Below, one piece after another: positions 11,976 to 24,340 of a DNA stretch of 64,000 nucleotides. Within the stretch, counting starts at the first letter, position 1, and every line of letters starts with the position of its first letter. The stretch covers positions 10,937,467 to 11,001,466 of the forward strand of contig OZ007513.1 of assembly GCA_963931865.1 (NCBI GenBank), given 5' to 3'. This DNA comes from Axinella damicornis. Its lineage: Eukaryota; Porifera; Demospongiae; Axinellida; Axinellidae. The translations under genes and the position numbers were made by a program. The notes below the pieces were generated by a model. The model was not told where the DNA came from. It worked only from the letters and a program-made list of their open reading frames with translations, and made no database searches.

Positions 11976-12359
11976 AGATTGATGACGACAATTTGCTCTC
12001 TGTCTGATAAGTAGCTGCAAACCCAGTTTATAACATAGGGATCTAAGTGGATATCAACCAACTTTCGAAGAAGTGGAAGGTGCATGGGGCACACTGTCGA
12101 AGGCCTTACTTAGATTGAAAAAGATAGCAGCCACTTCTTTGTCGTTGTCTAGGGCTTCAGTACAATCGTGAGTAAAGGATAACAGGGCAGAGGTGGTTGA
12201 TTTCCAGGGGAGAACCCCCATTGTTGGTCAGAGATGGGTGCATGTACCCTCAGGTGGTCTGAAATGATGCTGTGGATATGCCTCTTAAGGATTTTACTAA
12301 GGCATGATTGGAAGGACAGAGATGGTTCTGTAGTTAATTATAATATATCTAGTTTACTA

Positions 12360-13179
12360 GTAGCCATGTTTATTCTATTCTTCTCATAGGGTGATCAAAC
12401 AGGCAATGATCAAGGCAAGTGGGTCCAATCTCACCAAGACACACATGGTAGCTAGATGTGTTGCTCTGTGGCCTGATTCTACTGGATGCAGCACGGAAGT
12501 GACACAGCCCTGAAAACTCCCTTTCAGTCTGGTCACCACACAACTTCGAATCCCAGTCAGGACATCCCCAGAATGACCACCTGTTTGTTGGGGGAAAAGG
12601 TAACATGCGATGCTCAGTGGAAGGGTCCCAAGTTTGAGTGTCCACAGAAGGGTAGCAACAAGATGAGAGATGCATTTGTGAGGTATGTGCAGGGAGATGC
12701 TGTCGGCAATGGGGGAACTAAAGGGGCATACTAGAGACACTGAGTTTGCTTGATTTCTGAACCATAAGTTAACTAAACAACAAAAGAAGCAACAAAAACA
12801 TTGATGTATTATATTTTGCCAAACAGTAAAAACTCCCCATATCATGCCACATGCATGCAGCATGTCAATAAGAGCCCCTATTGTAGTTGAAAGTGAAGTT
12901 GTGTATCTCATTCTGTCCAATGCGAATATGAATAGGGTTGTATAATTATAGAATGATGGATAGATAGGTCTTGCCCCAAAGACAGCAGGCCAACTTTGAT
13001 CTAGCAGACTCTGTACTCAAGAGACAATTAAGTGTACAAGAAATTAGGAAATAGCTATCTACAACCAAAGGATAGTGGTAGGCATGCATGCAATTTGACT
13101 AGGAGGGAATTGGATGGCCAGGGACGGGACTTGGGTACCTTGTTTGCCATCTTTCTTTTTTTCCTTTTCTTCAATTAAC
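12360..13179. other. No gene recognised; possible decayed coding sequence
   Basis: A 178-codon frame is open on the minus strand (12384-12920), but its composition is not convincing. The plus strand shows broken stretches such as HMVARCVALWPDSTGCST separated by stops. I cannot assign either to a family. Confidence 0.25.
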
Positions 13180-13356
13180 TTAACCCTTTCACCAGTATAT
13201 TGGGACAGAGTCGCTTCACCATTTAAGTATTATTATATCTCTCTTTTTAGTTAGTTGCAATTGAACATTGATTAAACAAGTCAACTAGTACATTTTTTAG
13301 GCCAGTTTAATGGGCTTAATCGAAAGGCATTAATGGGTTACCTGTGAAAGGGTTAA
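13180..13356. mobile_element. piggyBac-type MITE (TTAA target)
   Basis: TTAA is followed by CCCTTTCAC at the left, and GTGAAAGGG is followed by TTAA at the right. A TTAA duplication plus CCCTTT-type ends is the piggyBac signature. The 169-bp interior is AT-rich and non-coding. Confidence 0.75.
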
Positions 13357-13465
13357 TTATACATCGTTGCATGTCAATGCTACAATTATTGTTCAGTAAC
13401 ATTCAAAGCAAGCAACAGTGACAAAGACATTGTATATGACTGGCATGTGCATGCACGACAGCATA

Positions 13466-14587
13466 CTAATTACTGTCATCCAAGAAAACACCAATGGCCT
13501 CCCACATTTCTGCCGTCAGTTTCATTGCCAGTGGCGAGCCACTGTAATCAAGAGAGTCGACATTCCAAAATGCTAACCCTCTCAGTGCGTGTTGTTTAGC
13601 ATAAACGTACTTCAACTGCAGGCTCTCAGGATCATCGTACCACACCTGATGCTCGGTCCCGTTGATCTTGTAATCAAAGTACGGACTCTCAAGAGTGGTG
13701 TTCCATACTCTGATTGCTGTAGAGCTGCGGATAAGTTCTTGTATGTCAGCATACGTCCTCTGCTTTCCAGCTGCGTCACTGCATTTGGCTCCCCTGAAAG
13801 GAACCTCTGAAATGGTACAGACATTATCATCCGAGAGATTCACGCACGAGTAGTCGTAACCGTACCACGGTAAGCCCAACACAAGGTGGCTAGAGCCGAT
13901 GCCGAGGTCTAGGTACCTTTGGACTCCGTGTGCAGTGGTGGGTAAAGCTGAATTGGCACTTGCAACGCAAGGCCCAAAGATCTGACTTCGCTCATCGTAA
14001 GCCATTATGACTAGAAAGTCAGTCCACTTGGCAAGTTGGTCGTACTGATAACACCTTCCGTCGATGCAATCTGGTGACCACGCAACATCAAAAGTCACCT
14101 GATAGTTCTTATTTGCGCTCTTAAATGCAGTGTACACCTCGGACACCAGCACCGTAAGAAGACTACGCTGATCAGTGCCATTCTGAATTAGATGCTCGAT
14201 GTCGATGTTTATGCCATCTGCGTAAACCTGTTGAGCGTTTGCAAGTTGAGTCTGCACCCACATCTTTCGCTTGTCTTCATAACCCAATTGGTCTACGGGA
14301 AAGCTAGCAGACATTACCACTCTTACACCTTTTGAGTGCGCATAGCACATGAGATCACTGCTGAGGTTAGTGAACATGGCTAGTGTTGTAACTTCTGACC
14401 AATTGTACTTCATCCAGTTGGACGGCGAGACCACGAAACCCAGGATTTCCCTCCGTTCAGGAGAGCTGATCGGTTGACAGAGGGACTCGTCCACGCAGGG
14501 GCAGGCGGATTGCGCTGCGCTGCAAAACAACACTGCTTGGATGGCGGACATCAAAGCCAACAGAGAGACACACCTACTAGGAGCCAT
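13466..14587 (-). CDS. CTBS: Di-N-acetylchitobiase (GH18)
   Basis: This lysosomal glycosidase splits N-acetylglucosamine from the reducing end of the chitobiose core during glycoprotein breakdown. One uninterrupted exon gives 373 residues from the ATG at 14587 (MAPSRCVSLLALMSAI), chosen because a signal peptide follows at once; an in-frame ATG at 14635 would add 16 residues. The GH18 acid motif is intact as DGINIDIE. Vertebrate CTBS landmarks are present: VTFDVAWSP, VPFRGAKCSDAAGKQ, LPWYGYDY, HQVWYDDPES and LDYSG near the C-terminus. Length matches the family (human about 385). Several N-glycosylation sequons fit a lysosomal enzyme. It is head-to-head with TSP2. Lack of introns may reflect ancient retroposition or intron loss. 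Confidence 0.95.
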   Translation of the reverse strand: MAPSRCVSLLALMSAIQAVLFCSAAQSACPCVDESLCQPISSPERREILGFVVSPSNWMKYNWSEVTTLAMFTNLSSDLMCYAHSKGVRVVMSASFPVDQLGYEDKRKMWVQTQLANAQQVYADGINIDIEHLIQNGTDQRSLLTVLVSEVYTAFKSANKNYQVTFDVAWSPDCIDGRCYQYDQLAKWTDFLVIMAYDERSQIFGPCVASANSALPTTAHGVQRYLDLGIGSSHLVLGLPWYGYDYSCVNLSDDNVCTISEVPFRGAKCSDAAGKQRTYADIQELIRSSTAIRVWNTTLESPYFDYKINGTEHQVWYDDPESLQLKYVYAKQHALRGLAFWNVDSLDYSGSPLAMKLTAEMWEAIGVFLDDSN

Positions 14588-14940
14588 CGTTCTGGTCCGG
14601 TTGTTGCAGATCAGATGAGAGGTTAATGAGGTCAATTCAGAAATTCAACCATTATTCATTGCATGCAGCTTAGGGACGAGTTTCGTGGCCAACCTTTGAC
14701 CTTAGATCGGCGCGCTGCATGTGGCCGGCCGGCCGGCCGGCGCCCGGGGCCCCTAGCCCGCGCCGGCGCCGGCGCGCCTGAAACAACAATGATGTCATGA
14801 CTCATGGTCATATGACGATGATTACAGCTACAGAAATAGAACCTGGTTTACAGATAGTGACAACGCCATTTTTATGGGCTCTTGTGTTTCTCACTGAATA
14901 TCAGTAACTGCATTTGCGAGCAAGCCGAAAAGTAAGCGAG
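14588..14940. promoter_or_regulatory. Shared divergent promoter region, CTBS and TSP2
   Basis: About 350 bp separates two divergent start codons, so it must hold both 5' leaders and probably a bidirectional promoter. It contains a strongly GC-rich palindromic block (14719-14779, repeated GGCC and GCGCCGGCGC). I cannot place a TATA box with confidence. Confidence 0.5.
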
Positions 14941-17900
14941 ATGGCCTTGGATTCTTGCCTGAGAGTGTTGAGAGGGATCTCTCAAGTGGTCCTCATCATC
15001 GTGAACATCATTGTATTGGTGAGTTGGTGTTCGGTTTGCGAGTTGCATGCGCTATGCACGAAAGCTTTCTTGTTTAGTACCTATGCATGACCACAGTCCC
15101 AACTGCATAAGTGGGCGGATAACGTCGCCTCTACTGTATCAAGTTCCCCATGGGAATTTACGAACGTTCTTCTAACCGCAAACTGTTGCTGCGTAACTCA
15201 ATTAGCTAGCATCATTGTTTCCCTTCACTGCTAGTGTTATTCAAAGAACTCTCTGTGTCAATGTCTACGTCTTGTTAAGAGTGTTCCTTGTGGTACAAAG
15301 TTGATGTTCATTGAAAGTGAACACTAGTTCCCTTCGGGACAGCGGGTTGTGGTTAGGAACATAAGATTGGTCAAGTTATTCAGGTACGGCATAAAATTAA
15401 GTACATGTGATGTAGGCAGCCATTTTGAGCTACGCAGCTGCTCTCATTTCTGCAATCGCAGTACCGTACTCACGTGTTATTAGGCGCATCTCACTTATAG
15501 GCGCATATTCGCTGTTAGGCGCATGTTCAACTCTCGTCCCAGGTACTCGCTGTTAAGCGCTGCAGTCTTTTTCCAGAAACTCTGCCGTTTTCGACCATAC
15601 GGAGTGGAAAACAGCTATAATTCGAATTGAAGCGCACTTCCTATTCGAGGAATGTCATTATTATTATATTCGTTATTAGGCGCATCTCGCTTATAGGCAC
15701 ATATTTCCTTCCTGTGGAGTTATAGGCGCATGCGCCTAATAACGTGCGACTACGGTATTACATCTTTACCATACATGTGATGGAATTTTATTGAGAATAC
15801 GGCAAGATTGTATCAACTGCAAATTAATCGTCTACTCTCTCCTAGTGTGCTTGGAAGCTGTGCTTAAGGCACATTCATGTCCACAAACTGTTTGTTTGCA
15901 AAACATAGTGTAACAACAATTGGTTATTGTAACACGGTTGTTTATGTTACAGCGGATTTTCAGTTGCGTTTTTAGTAAACGTATCAGCTACAGTCATGCA
16001 AAGGGAAATGTGAAGATTAATATTACCAGATGGCCAGCTGTTTGGGACTCTGCTCCCGGTACACCCAGATCACTCCCGGTACCAGGGTATCACTCCTGGT
16101 ACGGCTATTCTGGGATGGCAATGGCAATAGATTGGAAGAGCAGGTGTGCTTTAGATGGAACATTCTGATGCTGACAAGGTATAAGTACAGGGAGCTAACT
16201 ACTGTTTGTTTTATAGATTTACCACTTAACGAAACAAGCAACTTGAATTAGTTTCGGAGCATCGATCTTTCTCACCAAGTTTATTTGGCGTTCTGCTCCT
16301 ATGAATCAGTATCACATCCATGATTTCTGTCCATGACGCTCGCTGCGTTTAAGATACTCATGCCCTTCGTTGTTCTGCTATTGTGTGGTATGCCTCTCAC
16401 TGTCTCCGCACCTGTTGGCTGACAATATGCAATTCAAGGCATAAGGAGAATATTGTGTGCTACATGTATGCTGACTATGTAAGGGTCTTGTGAGACTAAT
16501 GTACCTGTTTCCTATGGTATTGTAGTGTGTGGTCATGCGTGACTTTCATAGCCAATACCTGCTCATCCCCAGACCTACAGTACATGTGAATTTGTTGTTT
16601 TAGGCACAGAAGGAACAGTTATGATATGTACATCACATCTTGTGTGTGTGTAGTGCTTTCCGTTTCAATGTGTGCAACAGTAGACCTTTGTATCGCAAGC
16701 ATGTGTGAAGTTCAAACTTAGGCTCAGATACGTGCTAAGTGTAGGCTTTGCTTGATGCTAGGAGAGTGTACTACGAAAGGATGGAGAGTGTACGACGAAA
16801 GGATAGGTTAATTTCTCCTTGTTGGTGTTCTGTTGGTACAGGAGGTCTACAGTGAGGCTCCGACCCCCCTGGACTATCTTCACTGCATTTCCAGGGCTTG
16901 TACACTAAGCAAGCGCCTGTTTGGTTACCGCTATGATGCCACAATCCATCAAACCTGAGTATTTTTGAAAGACAAGCAAAAGGATTCCTACATGGCTAGT
17001 AGCTGCAGACTCATTTCAGTTCATCGGTGCATGCAGTGAAGCAGCTCCAAGCTGACCAACAGCGTCCAGCCGTACAGAGTGCCTCGTGTTTGGTTACAGG
17101 TAGAGGACTTAATAGTCCGTGTACAAGATTAAGAGCACCGCACCTCCGTGGGGGCGCAATCTACTTATGTGCTCTTGCCATAATAGTCTTATGTTCAGAG
17201 TGAGCACGCTAAGGTTCTGACTACACTACCACCATCCAGTAGGGCTGTCACAATATATCAATATGTAGCTATATTGCAATACGACGTATCGCAATACAAT
17301 TCAATACACTTACTTCGACATATCGATATATTGCGTAGGGCAATATATTGCAGCGTATTGCGTGTATTGTACCACAAGTGTGCCCAGCGAAAGGCTGTTT
17401 AGCTCGGCAGACAACCTCGTAAATGGCAAGAGATCCTGTCTTTTGCCTGAAAATGTTGACAAACTTCTTTTTCTGTATGAAAACCTAAGGCGTTAACCTT
17501 CTTGTAGTTTTAAGACTAGCTGAACGTATACTTGCTCTTCCTGTTACTGGTTTAATAATAACCACATCTGTGTATTGCAATACACATCTGTGTATTGCAA
17601 TACAGCAATATATTGTGAACATCTTGCATGCAATATGCAATATGCCAATTTGCCGTATTGTGACAGCCCTACCATCCAGTGGCGCTTTTTCGTGATGAAA
17701 TTTCCCAGTTGGGCAGAATTAGTATACATGCAGATGTCAGACCTGTACGCTAGCGCTCATGACAGTATGGGTACATGTACAAGCAATTTGGGATGCAAGT
17801 AGTGTTGACAAAATAGAACCTCGTTCCCAGGCCCCCGCTCAGTGTTTCATCGCCTGCAGTACGAAAAAGCAGCCAAACACGCACAGACCTAGAAACAAGG

Positions 17901-20900
17901 CTAGGCAGAGTGATGTTGGAAGCTTGTCCCGGACACATCTCTGGTCCCTCGGTCATGTGGCCACCTGTATCCATAGCCTCACTTATAGTCCGATGTACGT
18001 GCATGACGGTACAATCCGTGCCACTCTGTTGCTCTCATAGCTCTGATCTGTGCCTTAGGCACTCCAGTCTCCCGGACAGCTTGGATGTGGATTGTCTTGC
18101 ACCATAACGCCTCATTGCATAACAAACCAAAGTTGTGCCCGTTACTAATAAGTTCATACACGTGTATATCTTGACAGCATGGCCATCGTCTCAACCGGGT
18201 GGAGCTAGTCTCGTGCCCAGCTGGAAACCTATGGAGTAACCGTCTGGTGACTTTCAGCAACATTCTCGGTCTCATTTAACATTTATAGTTCAACTAACCA
18301 CCTGAAACCGGACAGAACCAGAAGTCCTATACAAGATTACGTAATTGCAAGAAAAATTTGAATTTTCTACAACTTCTTGCTATTAACAAAGAGAAATTTA
18401 ATTCTCTACAATTTCACTGGCAGTCTGAGATTCCTGCCTAGAAGGTGTGACTTCTTAACGAAGACCGAGGTTTCTGCGCAAATTCACCAGACCCTCTTTC
18501 CGCGAGGGGTGGGGTCTGGGCACGAGACTAGGTGGAGCTCGTTCAGGCTCACCCCAACAGCAGAAGGAAACTGTAGTATGTATCAATTGACATTAATTTG
18601 TGAACTGTAGTGCAAGGTTCAGCAATGGATGAATGTCAATAGGATGTACATGTGATGTGTGAGATCATTGCTCAAGCAAGGTATCAAGTCATATGAGCCA
18701 CAACATAACTATATATATCACATGACTCTCACTTGAGCACTATATCCCATGACACTCACTTGGCTGCATGTATATCACATGACTCTCACATGATCACTAT
18801 ATCACATGACTCACTTTGTCACTATAATAGTACATGACTCTCACATGATTGCTATATCACATGACTCTCACATGATCACTATATCACATGACTCTCACAT
18901 GATCACTATATCACATGACTCACTTTATCACTACTCTCACTTGACCACTATATCATGTGACTTACTATATCAGAGTTCAAAGTTGGGCACCACGCATGGG
19001 AATGTTTGTGAGAGGTGACCTTCAGGGTCACCATACAAAAACGATTTCTGTAGATTCAGATCGTTTATAAATACGTTATACCAGCTTTGCATTGTGCCTG
19101 AGTCCAATATCTCTATGTTCCGGTTCATCGCCACAACACTGGCTGACCCTGCAACATGGGATACATTTAAAGGAGTTCTCAGGTTTACTAACAGCTGACA
19201 CAGTGTATTTCCCACTGCACACGTATTGGTTGTGGATTTGGGAGTTTGGGGTACGGAATTGGAATAGTTCCAGAAGCTTGCAGCTGTCATTGTTGTTGTT
19301 GTTCTGTTCCCCCCTCTGCAGCTACTTGGCCTGGCTGTGATGATCCTGGGAATATGGGCTAAGGTACGAACGTGTTGACTGCATATGTGTACCGTGTGGG
19401 GCAAGAACGTAGCTCAATTTGAACATTTGTTTACGCTAACTTGACACTACGTGGACGTTTGTTTACTTAAACTTCAACACTTCCATGCACTAATTCCCAA
19501 TGCTACATGTAAGTCAAGCACTATCAACCAAGCGTGCCGTTTGTTTGCTTGGGTCAAATTTGGAGACATGCTGTGACTACATCGCAAGCATTTTGTGATT
19601 GTACTGTGGTATGTCTGGTACCTTCATCACTGGAGCAACGTCATGGGGTTGCTGTATGCTTGCCGGAGAGGGACCTACATGTAGCTGGTACCTTCGTCAC
19701 TGGAACAATGTCATGGGGTTGCTGTATTTGTATACCTGCAAGTGACAAAAGGTGGGGAGGGACCTGAGAACAAGGCTACCATGACACCACTGCACCAAAA
19801 CACACTGTCTGTGGTAGCCTCATACCCACCACACGGTTTGTCGCTTGCAATGCTATTGCAAGCGGAGGAAGGCCTCGTCACGTTGCTTTCTGCAAGTAAC
19901 AAACGCTGGGGGAGAATGCCTAAGTACAAGGCTAGCCTGCAGTCTGCAGTTATTGTACTGGGTGAATATCTCTCATAAAGCAATGATGTATCAATGATCG
20001 TCTCTTATCAACAGGTGAATGGCAATAAGTACTACGAGATCACTGCAAACGACTCGCAGTTCAGTTCCGTCTCGGTCCTGCTGATCATCATAGGGATCTT
20101 TGTCCTGGTCGTTGGAGGCATCGGGACAGCGGGAGCCGTCTTTGCCAGTACCATCTTCGGTCGTATAACTCTAGGCCTGGTGAGTCATAACGTCACTATT
20201 ATTTGTAGTTACTACATGTCTGTGTATAATAGTTTTAGTGAATTTACTACAGCTCTTCCAAAGGGCCCACAAAGATTCTGACCGTACGGCCGTGATCGCT
20301 GATGCTTACATGCCGAAATTCACCGTGCTGGTGAAGTTGTGAGTGCTGAAATAAGTTCTTGTCTTCCCTTTGGCCGCCATTGCTGATTTGATTGATCGAC
20401 CGAGCATGGTCCTCATGTGACGTGTGCGTTAATTGGAATGAGCTGCAATACCTAGCTTGCATGACCAGCGAGTTGCAACCGGTTGCAACGCGGCTGCCAG
20501 GAGTGCGGTTGCCCCTTGAGTGAATTTTAGTCACTTCGGGGAAAAAATTCAGTCCGCACAAAATAGTATTAGCAGCATGTGACATCACATACATGTGTGA
20601 AGCGAGCCATAAGCTAGCCACCTATGAAGCAACCTGAGGAGGCTAACTGTATCACATTGAAAGTTAAAAACGCTAATGATGCATGTAATCCACTGCATGC
20701 CCATTTCAAGTATCACCCTCCCTCCCAACTCACACACCCTCCCTTGCCACTCACACATCCTCCCCACTCACCCTCCCCACTCACACATCCTCACCACTCA
20801 CCCTCCCCACTCACACATCCTCCCCACTCACCCTCCCCACTCACCCTCCCCACTCACACATCCTCCCCACTCACCCTCCCCACTCACACATCCTCCCACT

Positions 20901-21211
20901 CACACATCCTCCCTCCACTCACCCTCCCCACTCACACATCCTCCCTCCACTCGCCCTCCCCACTCACACATCCTCGCCACTCACACATCCTCCCTCCCCA
21001 GTCTCACATCCCACTCACACACCCTCCCCACTCACAAACCCTCCCCACTCACACACCCTCCCCACTCACAACCCTCCCCACTCACACATCCTCCCCACTC
21101 GCACACCCTCTGCACTACCTTAGCAACCACACCGGGTTTTCCAATATCCTGATGTTTGAGCTGGTATTGTTCCCTCCCCCCTCCCTCCCATCCCCCCACA
21201 CACACACACGC

Positions 21212-21279
<68 letters not shown>

Positions 21280-22020
21280 GCTAGTATGCTGTTGTACTGG
21301 GTCTGCTTGTGATCTGTGAGATTGCAGGAGGCATTGCGGCGGGTGTGGAGCAGAACGGTGTAAGTTAGCAGCTTCTCTCCCAGTCCAGCCAAGCAGACCT
21401 ACCGCATTCATATCTACAGAAAGATTTTGTATGCATATATGAATCAGTGAACCAAAGTGGTATTGGGAATAGACTTAACATCAATTGGAAGACACTAGTT
21501 ACATGTACAAGTAGCATCGCTCGCTTCGCTCGCTCAGCTACTTCCCCCTCGTTCGCCTACTGTGAGTAATCCGGCACCGGACAGCTCTCTGTGCAGAGCT
21601 GCTGCTCCCTGATTGCGTCTGCTTGCCTCCCCGATTGCGTCCGCTTCAGCTGCTGCTCGCCACTTGCATCCGCTTTGAATCAGCTGCTGCTCCCGAGCCC
21701 GATTGCATCGCTTCAACTGCTGCTCCCCGTTTGCATCCGCTTCCAGCTGCGCTCCCCGATTGCGCCCGCTTCAGCTGCTGCTGCACACTCGCCGCTTGCG
21801 TCCGCTTCAGCTGCTACTCCCGATCGCGTCTGCTTCGGCTGCTGCTCCCCAATTGCATCCACTTCAACTGCTGCTCCCCGATTGCATGCATCCGCTTGCA
21901 GCCCCAGCTGGATTCCAGCCCATTGTTCTTGAACATTCTTCGCGGAGTTCGAGGTTCAGTAAATACGAGGCCGCGCGTCACTAGTCTAGTCCCGCCCCAC
22001 GAACATCCCACTTCCGTCAT

Positions 22021-22098
<78 letters not shown>

Positions 22099-24305
22099 AC
22101 ACACACACACACGTTAAAATCTTAATGTATTGATGTATGTAGAAAATATGTTTCATTTAGTGCCCACTATACATGTGTCTGCTTTGCTCTCTGTCTCTCT
22201 CAGCTGGAGGCTGCGTTCCGTGAGAGTTCTAACATCACTTTCCAGCAGTACAGTTCGGACTCGAGCATCAATAACACCTGGAACACCTTCCAGTCCGCTG
22301 TGAGACCACACCCACAACTGCATGTACCGAGGAGCGCATGAGCTGCCGAAGGAGGCGAATGAGCATCGAACTAGCTATAGACATGTTGTGATCCCTCACG
22401 CCGTATCGAAGACCTTTGTGATGTCGCACAAATGCCAATTTTTCTTTCACACTTTTACGTAATGGCCTCTAAGACGAGTCTTGCCGTATAAGGTAAAAAA
22501 TTTTGGACATGTGAAGGACTACTACTTCTGCTAGGGCGCGCATGCTGAGTTTGACGCTCCTTCGCCGGCTCATGCACTCCTGATGATGTACCATAGTCAC
22601 GTGTTACTAGGCACAGCTCACTTACGTACATGTATTAGCGCATATACACTGTTAAACTCAGGTTTGACACTCCTCCCTCCTTCCACTCCTCCCTCCCTCC
22701 CTCTCGCCCTCCATTCCTCCCTCCGTCCACCTTCCACTCCACTCACACCCACCCATCCCTCCACTCCTCCCTAGCCTCGTTCCAGGCCTTCCACACCTCC
22801 AGCTTTTGATCGCTTCCATTATGCAAAAACGGAGGGGGAAGGCCTGGGAAATCTTCTCACGTGATACGCGGCACAGCTGACGTCACGGATTCTAGGCTTA
22901 TTTACATTCTCATCCACAGCTACAGCGAAGCTAGAAAACTGAAACAAGTTTCAGAGAAGAGGTAGGTCCTACCTGTAAAACATCCAGGTTCGAAGCAAAA
23001 CCGCTGAGGGATAGCTGTGATACAAGGGGTGAAACTCTTTTCACTCCACGGGAAGATTGCTGGGCATTTTCATGTTTGTCACTCGGTAGCCCTTTGGAGT
23101 CATGCATTGTAGCCTGGGTATGCTTCATACGCTCGCTCAGTTGGCGCTTGTCCCATCTTTGTAGCTAGCGCAGAATGCAAGATCGGTCTCGTACATGTCT
23201 TTGACTGTTGATATGAGGCGTAACGATGTATGACGGTTGTGCCGCGTATCACGTGAGAAGATTCCCCAGGCCGTCCCCTCCATTTTTGCATACTGGAAGC
23301 GATCAAAAGCTGGAGGCATGGAAGGCCTGGGAACGAGGCTACTCCTCCCTCCACCCACCCCTCGCTCACCGTCCACTCCTCCCTCTCCCCACCCCTCACT
23401 CTCCTTCCACTCCTCCCTCCACACATCCCTCCACTCCTCCCTCCACCCATCCCCACTCCCCTCTATTCCACCCCTCCACTCACTATTCCACTATTCTGAG
23501 TGGAATGTCACTGTATGATTTGACTCAGGCTTCATGTAATGTGTTTCTCTCCAGTTCCACTGCTGTGGGGTGGACTCGTGGATGGACTACCGGTTCATGC
23601 TGGGCCAAGGTGTGGTGCCTGAGTCATGCTGCAACACCTCCACAGTCCCCACAAAAGAAGAGTGTGCGGCCATCCACATGAACGTGACTGAAGCCGATGT
23701 GTCTCAACACTACAGGATATATAACCAGGTATGTATGTGTTCTAAGTCCCACGCCCAGCTTTTCGTCACTTGCAGTACGATAAAGCGGGGAGGGCCCTGG
23801 TATATTTCCGCATGTGAGCATGATGTAATCGACAAATAGCAAATTTTCAGAACGAAGACACTATGTTTTGTTATTCAACCATCTACACATTCAACGCTCG
23901 GTGAGTATGACAGTCGCCCCCCGCTAGCTAGATACGTGTGGTATGTTACCTGGTACCTTTGCTCTTCTTGCTGTTCTGAGACCCACGTACGCCCACATTT
24001 AGGTCTTTCTACCATCTTTCTACCCTTGACGTCACTCACATGAGGAAATGTACCAGGCCCTCCCCGCTTTATCGTACTGCAAGCGACAAAAAGCTGGGCG
24101 TGGGACTGGGAACGAGGCTATGTGTTTATGTGGAGTTCCAGTTAGGGTTAAAGTTTAATTGCATGAACACCTGGTGAGTTAGTGTACACAGTGTTTCTCC
24201 CGAAACTGATGACAGGAAAGGGTGGTGGAAAATTGACCAGATCGAAGAACTTAATGCATTCTGGATAGTAGGCCAAGAAATTTGGGGGGGGGGGGGCACC
24301 CCTCT

Positions 24306-24340
<35 letters not shown>

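Larger units (their letters stand above)
10446..12340 (-). mobile_element. Dead LINE (non-LTR retrotransposon) reverse transcriptase
   Basis: Read on the minus strand, fragments occur in the order of a non-LTR reverse transcriptase: FNLSKAFDSVPHAP (about 12115-12080), WVCSYLSDREQ, a decayed GPSGLCSGAL box (compare PQGSVLGPL), YADNIALYQ (about 11270), [20 protein letters not shown] and the C-terminal SFFPSAINLWNSLPRD (about 10540). Frameshifts and stops separate them and no intact frame remains. An R1 repeat (about 11335-11830) interrupts the gene. The family is CR1/Jockey-like in flavour, but I cannot name the clade. Confidence 0.8.

Noticed and set aside
12384..12920. 178-codon minus-strand frame as a membrane protein
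   Set aside because: Hydrophobic and cysteine-rich stretches are irregular, there are no family motifs, and the opposite strand carries broken peptides that look equally (un)convincing.
20624..21319. 231-codon Ser/His/Pro-rich frame
   Set aside because: It lies in a CT-rich minisatellite plus CA repeat inside TSP2 intron 3; composition is fully explained by the repeat.
21591..22117. Overlapping frames rich in Ala, Cys, Ser and His-Thr
   Set aside because: Produced by a ~29-bp minisatellite and a CA microsatellite in TSP2 intron 4.
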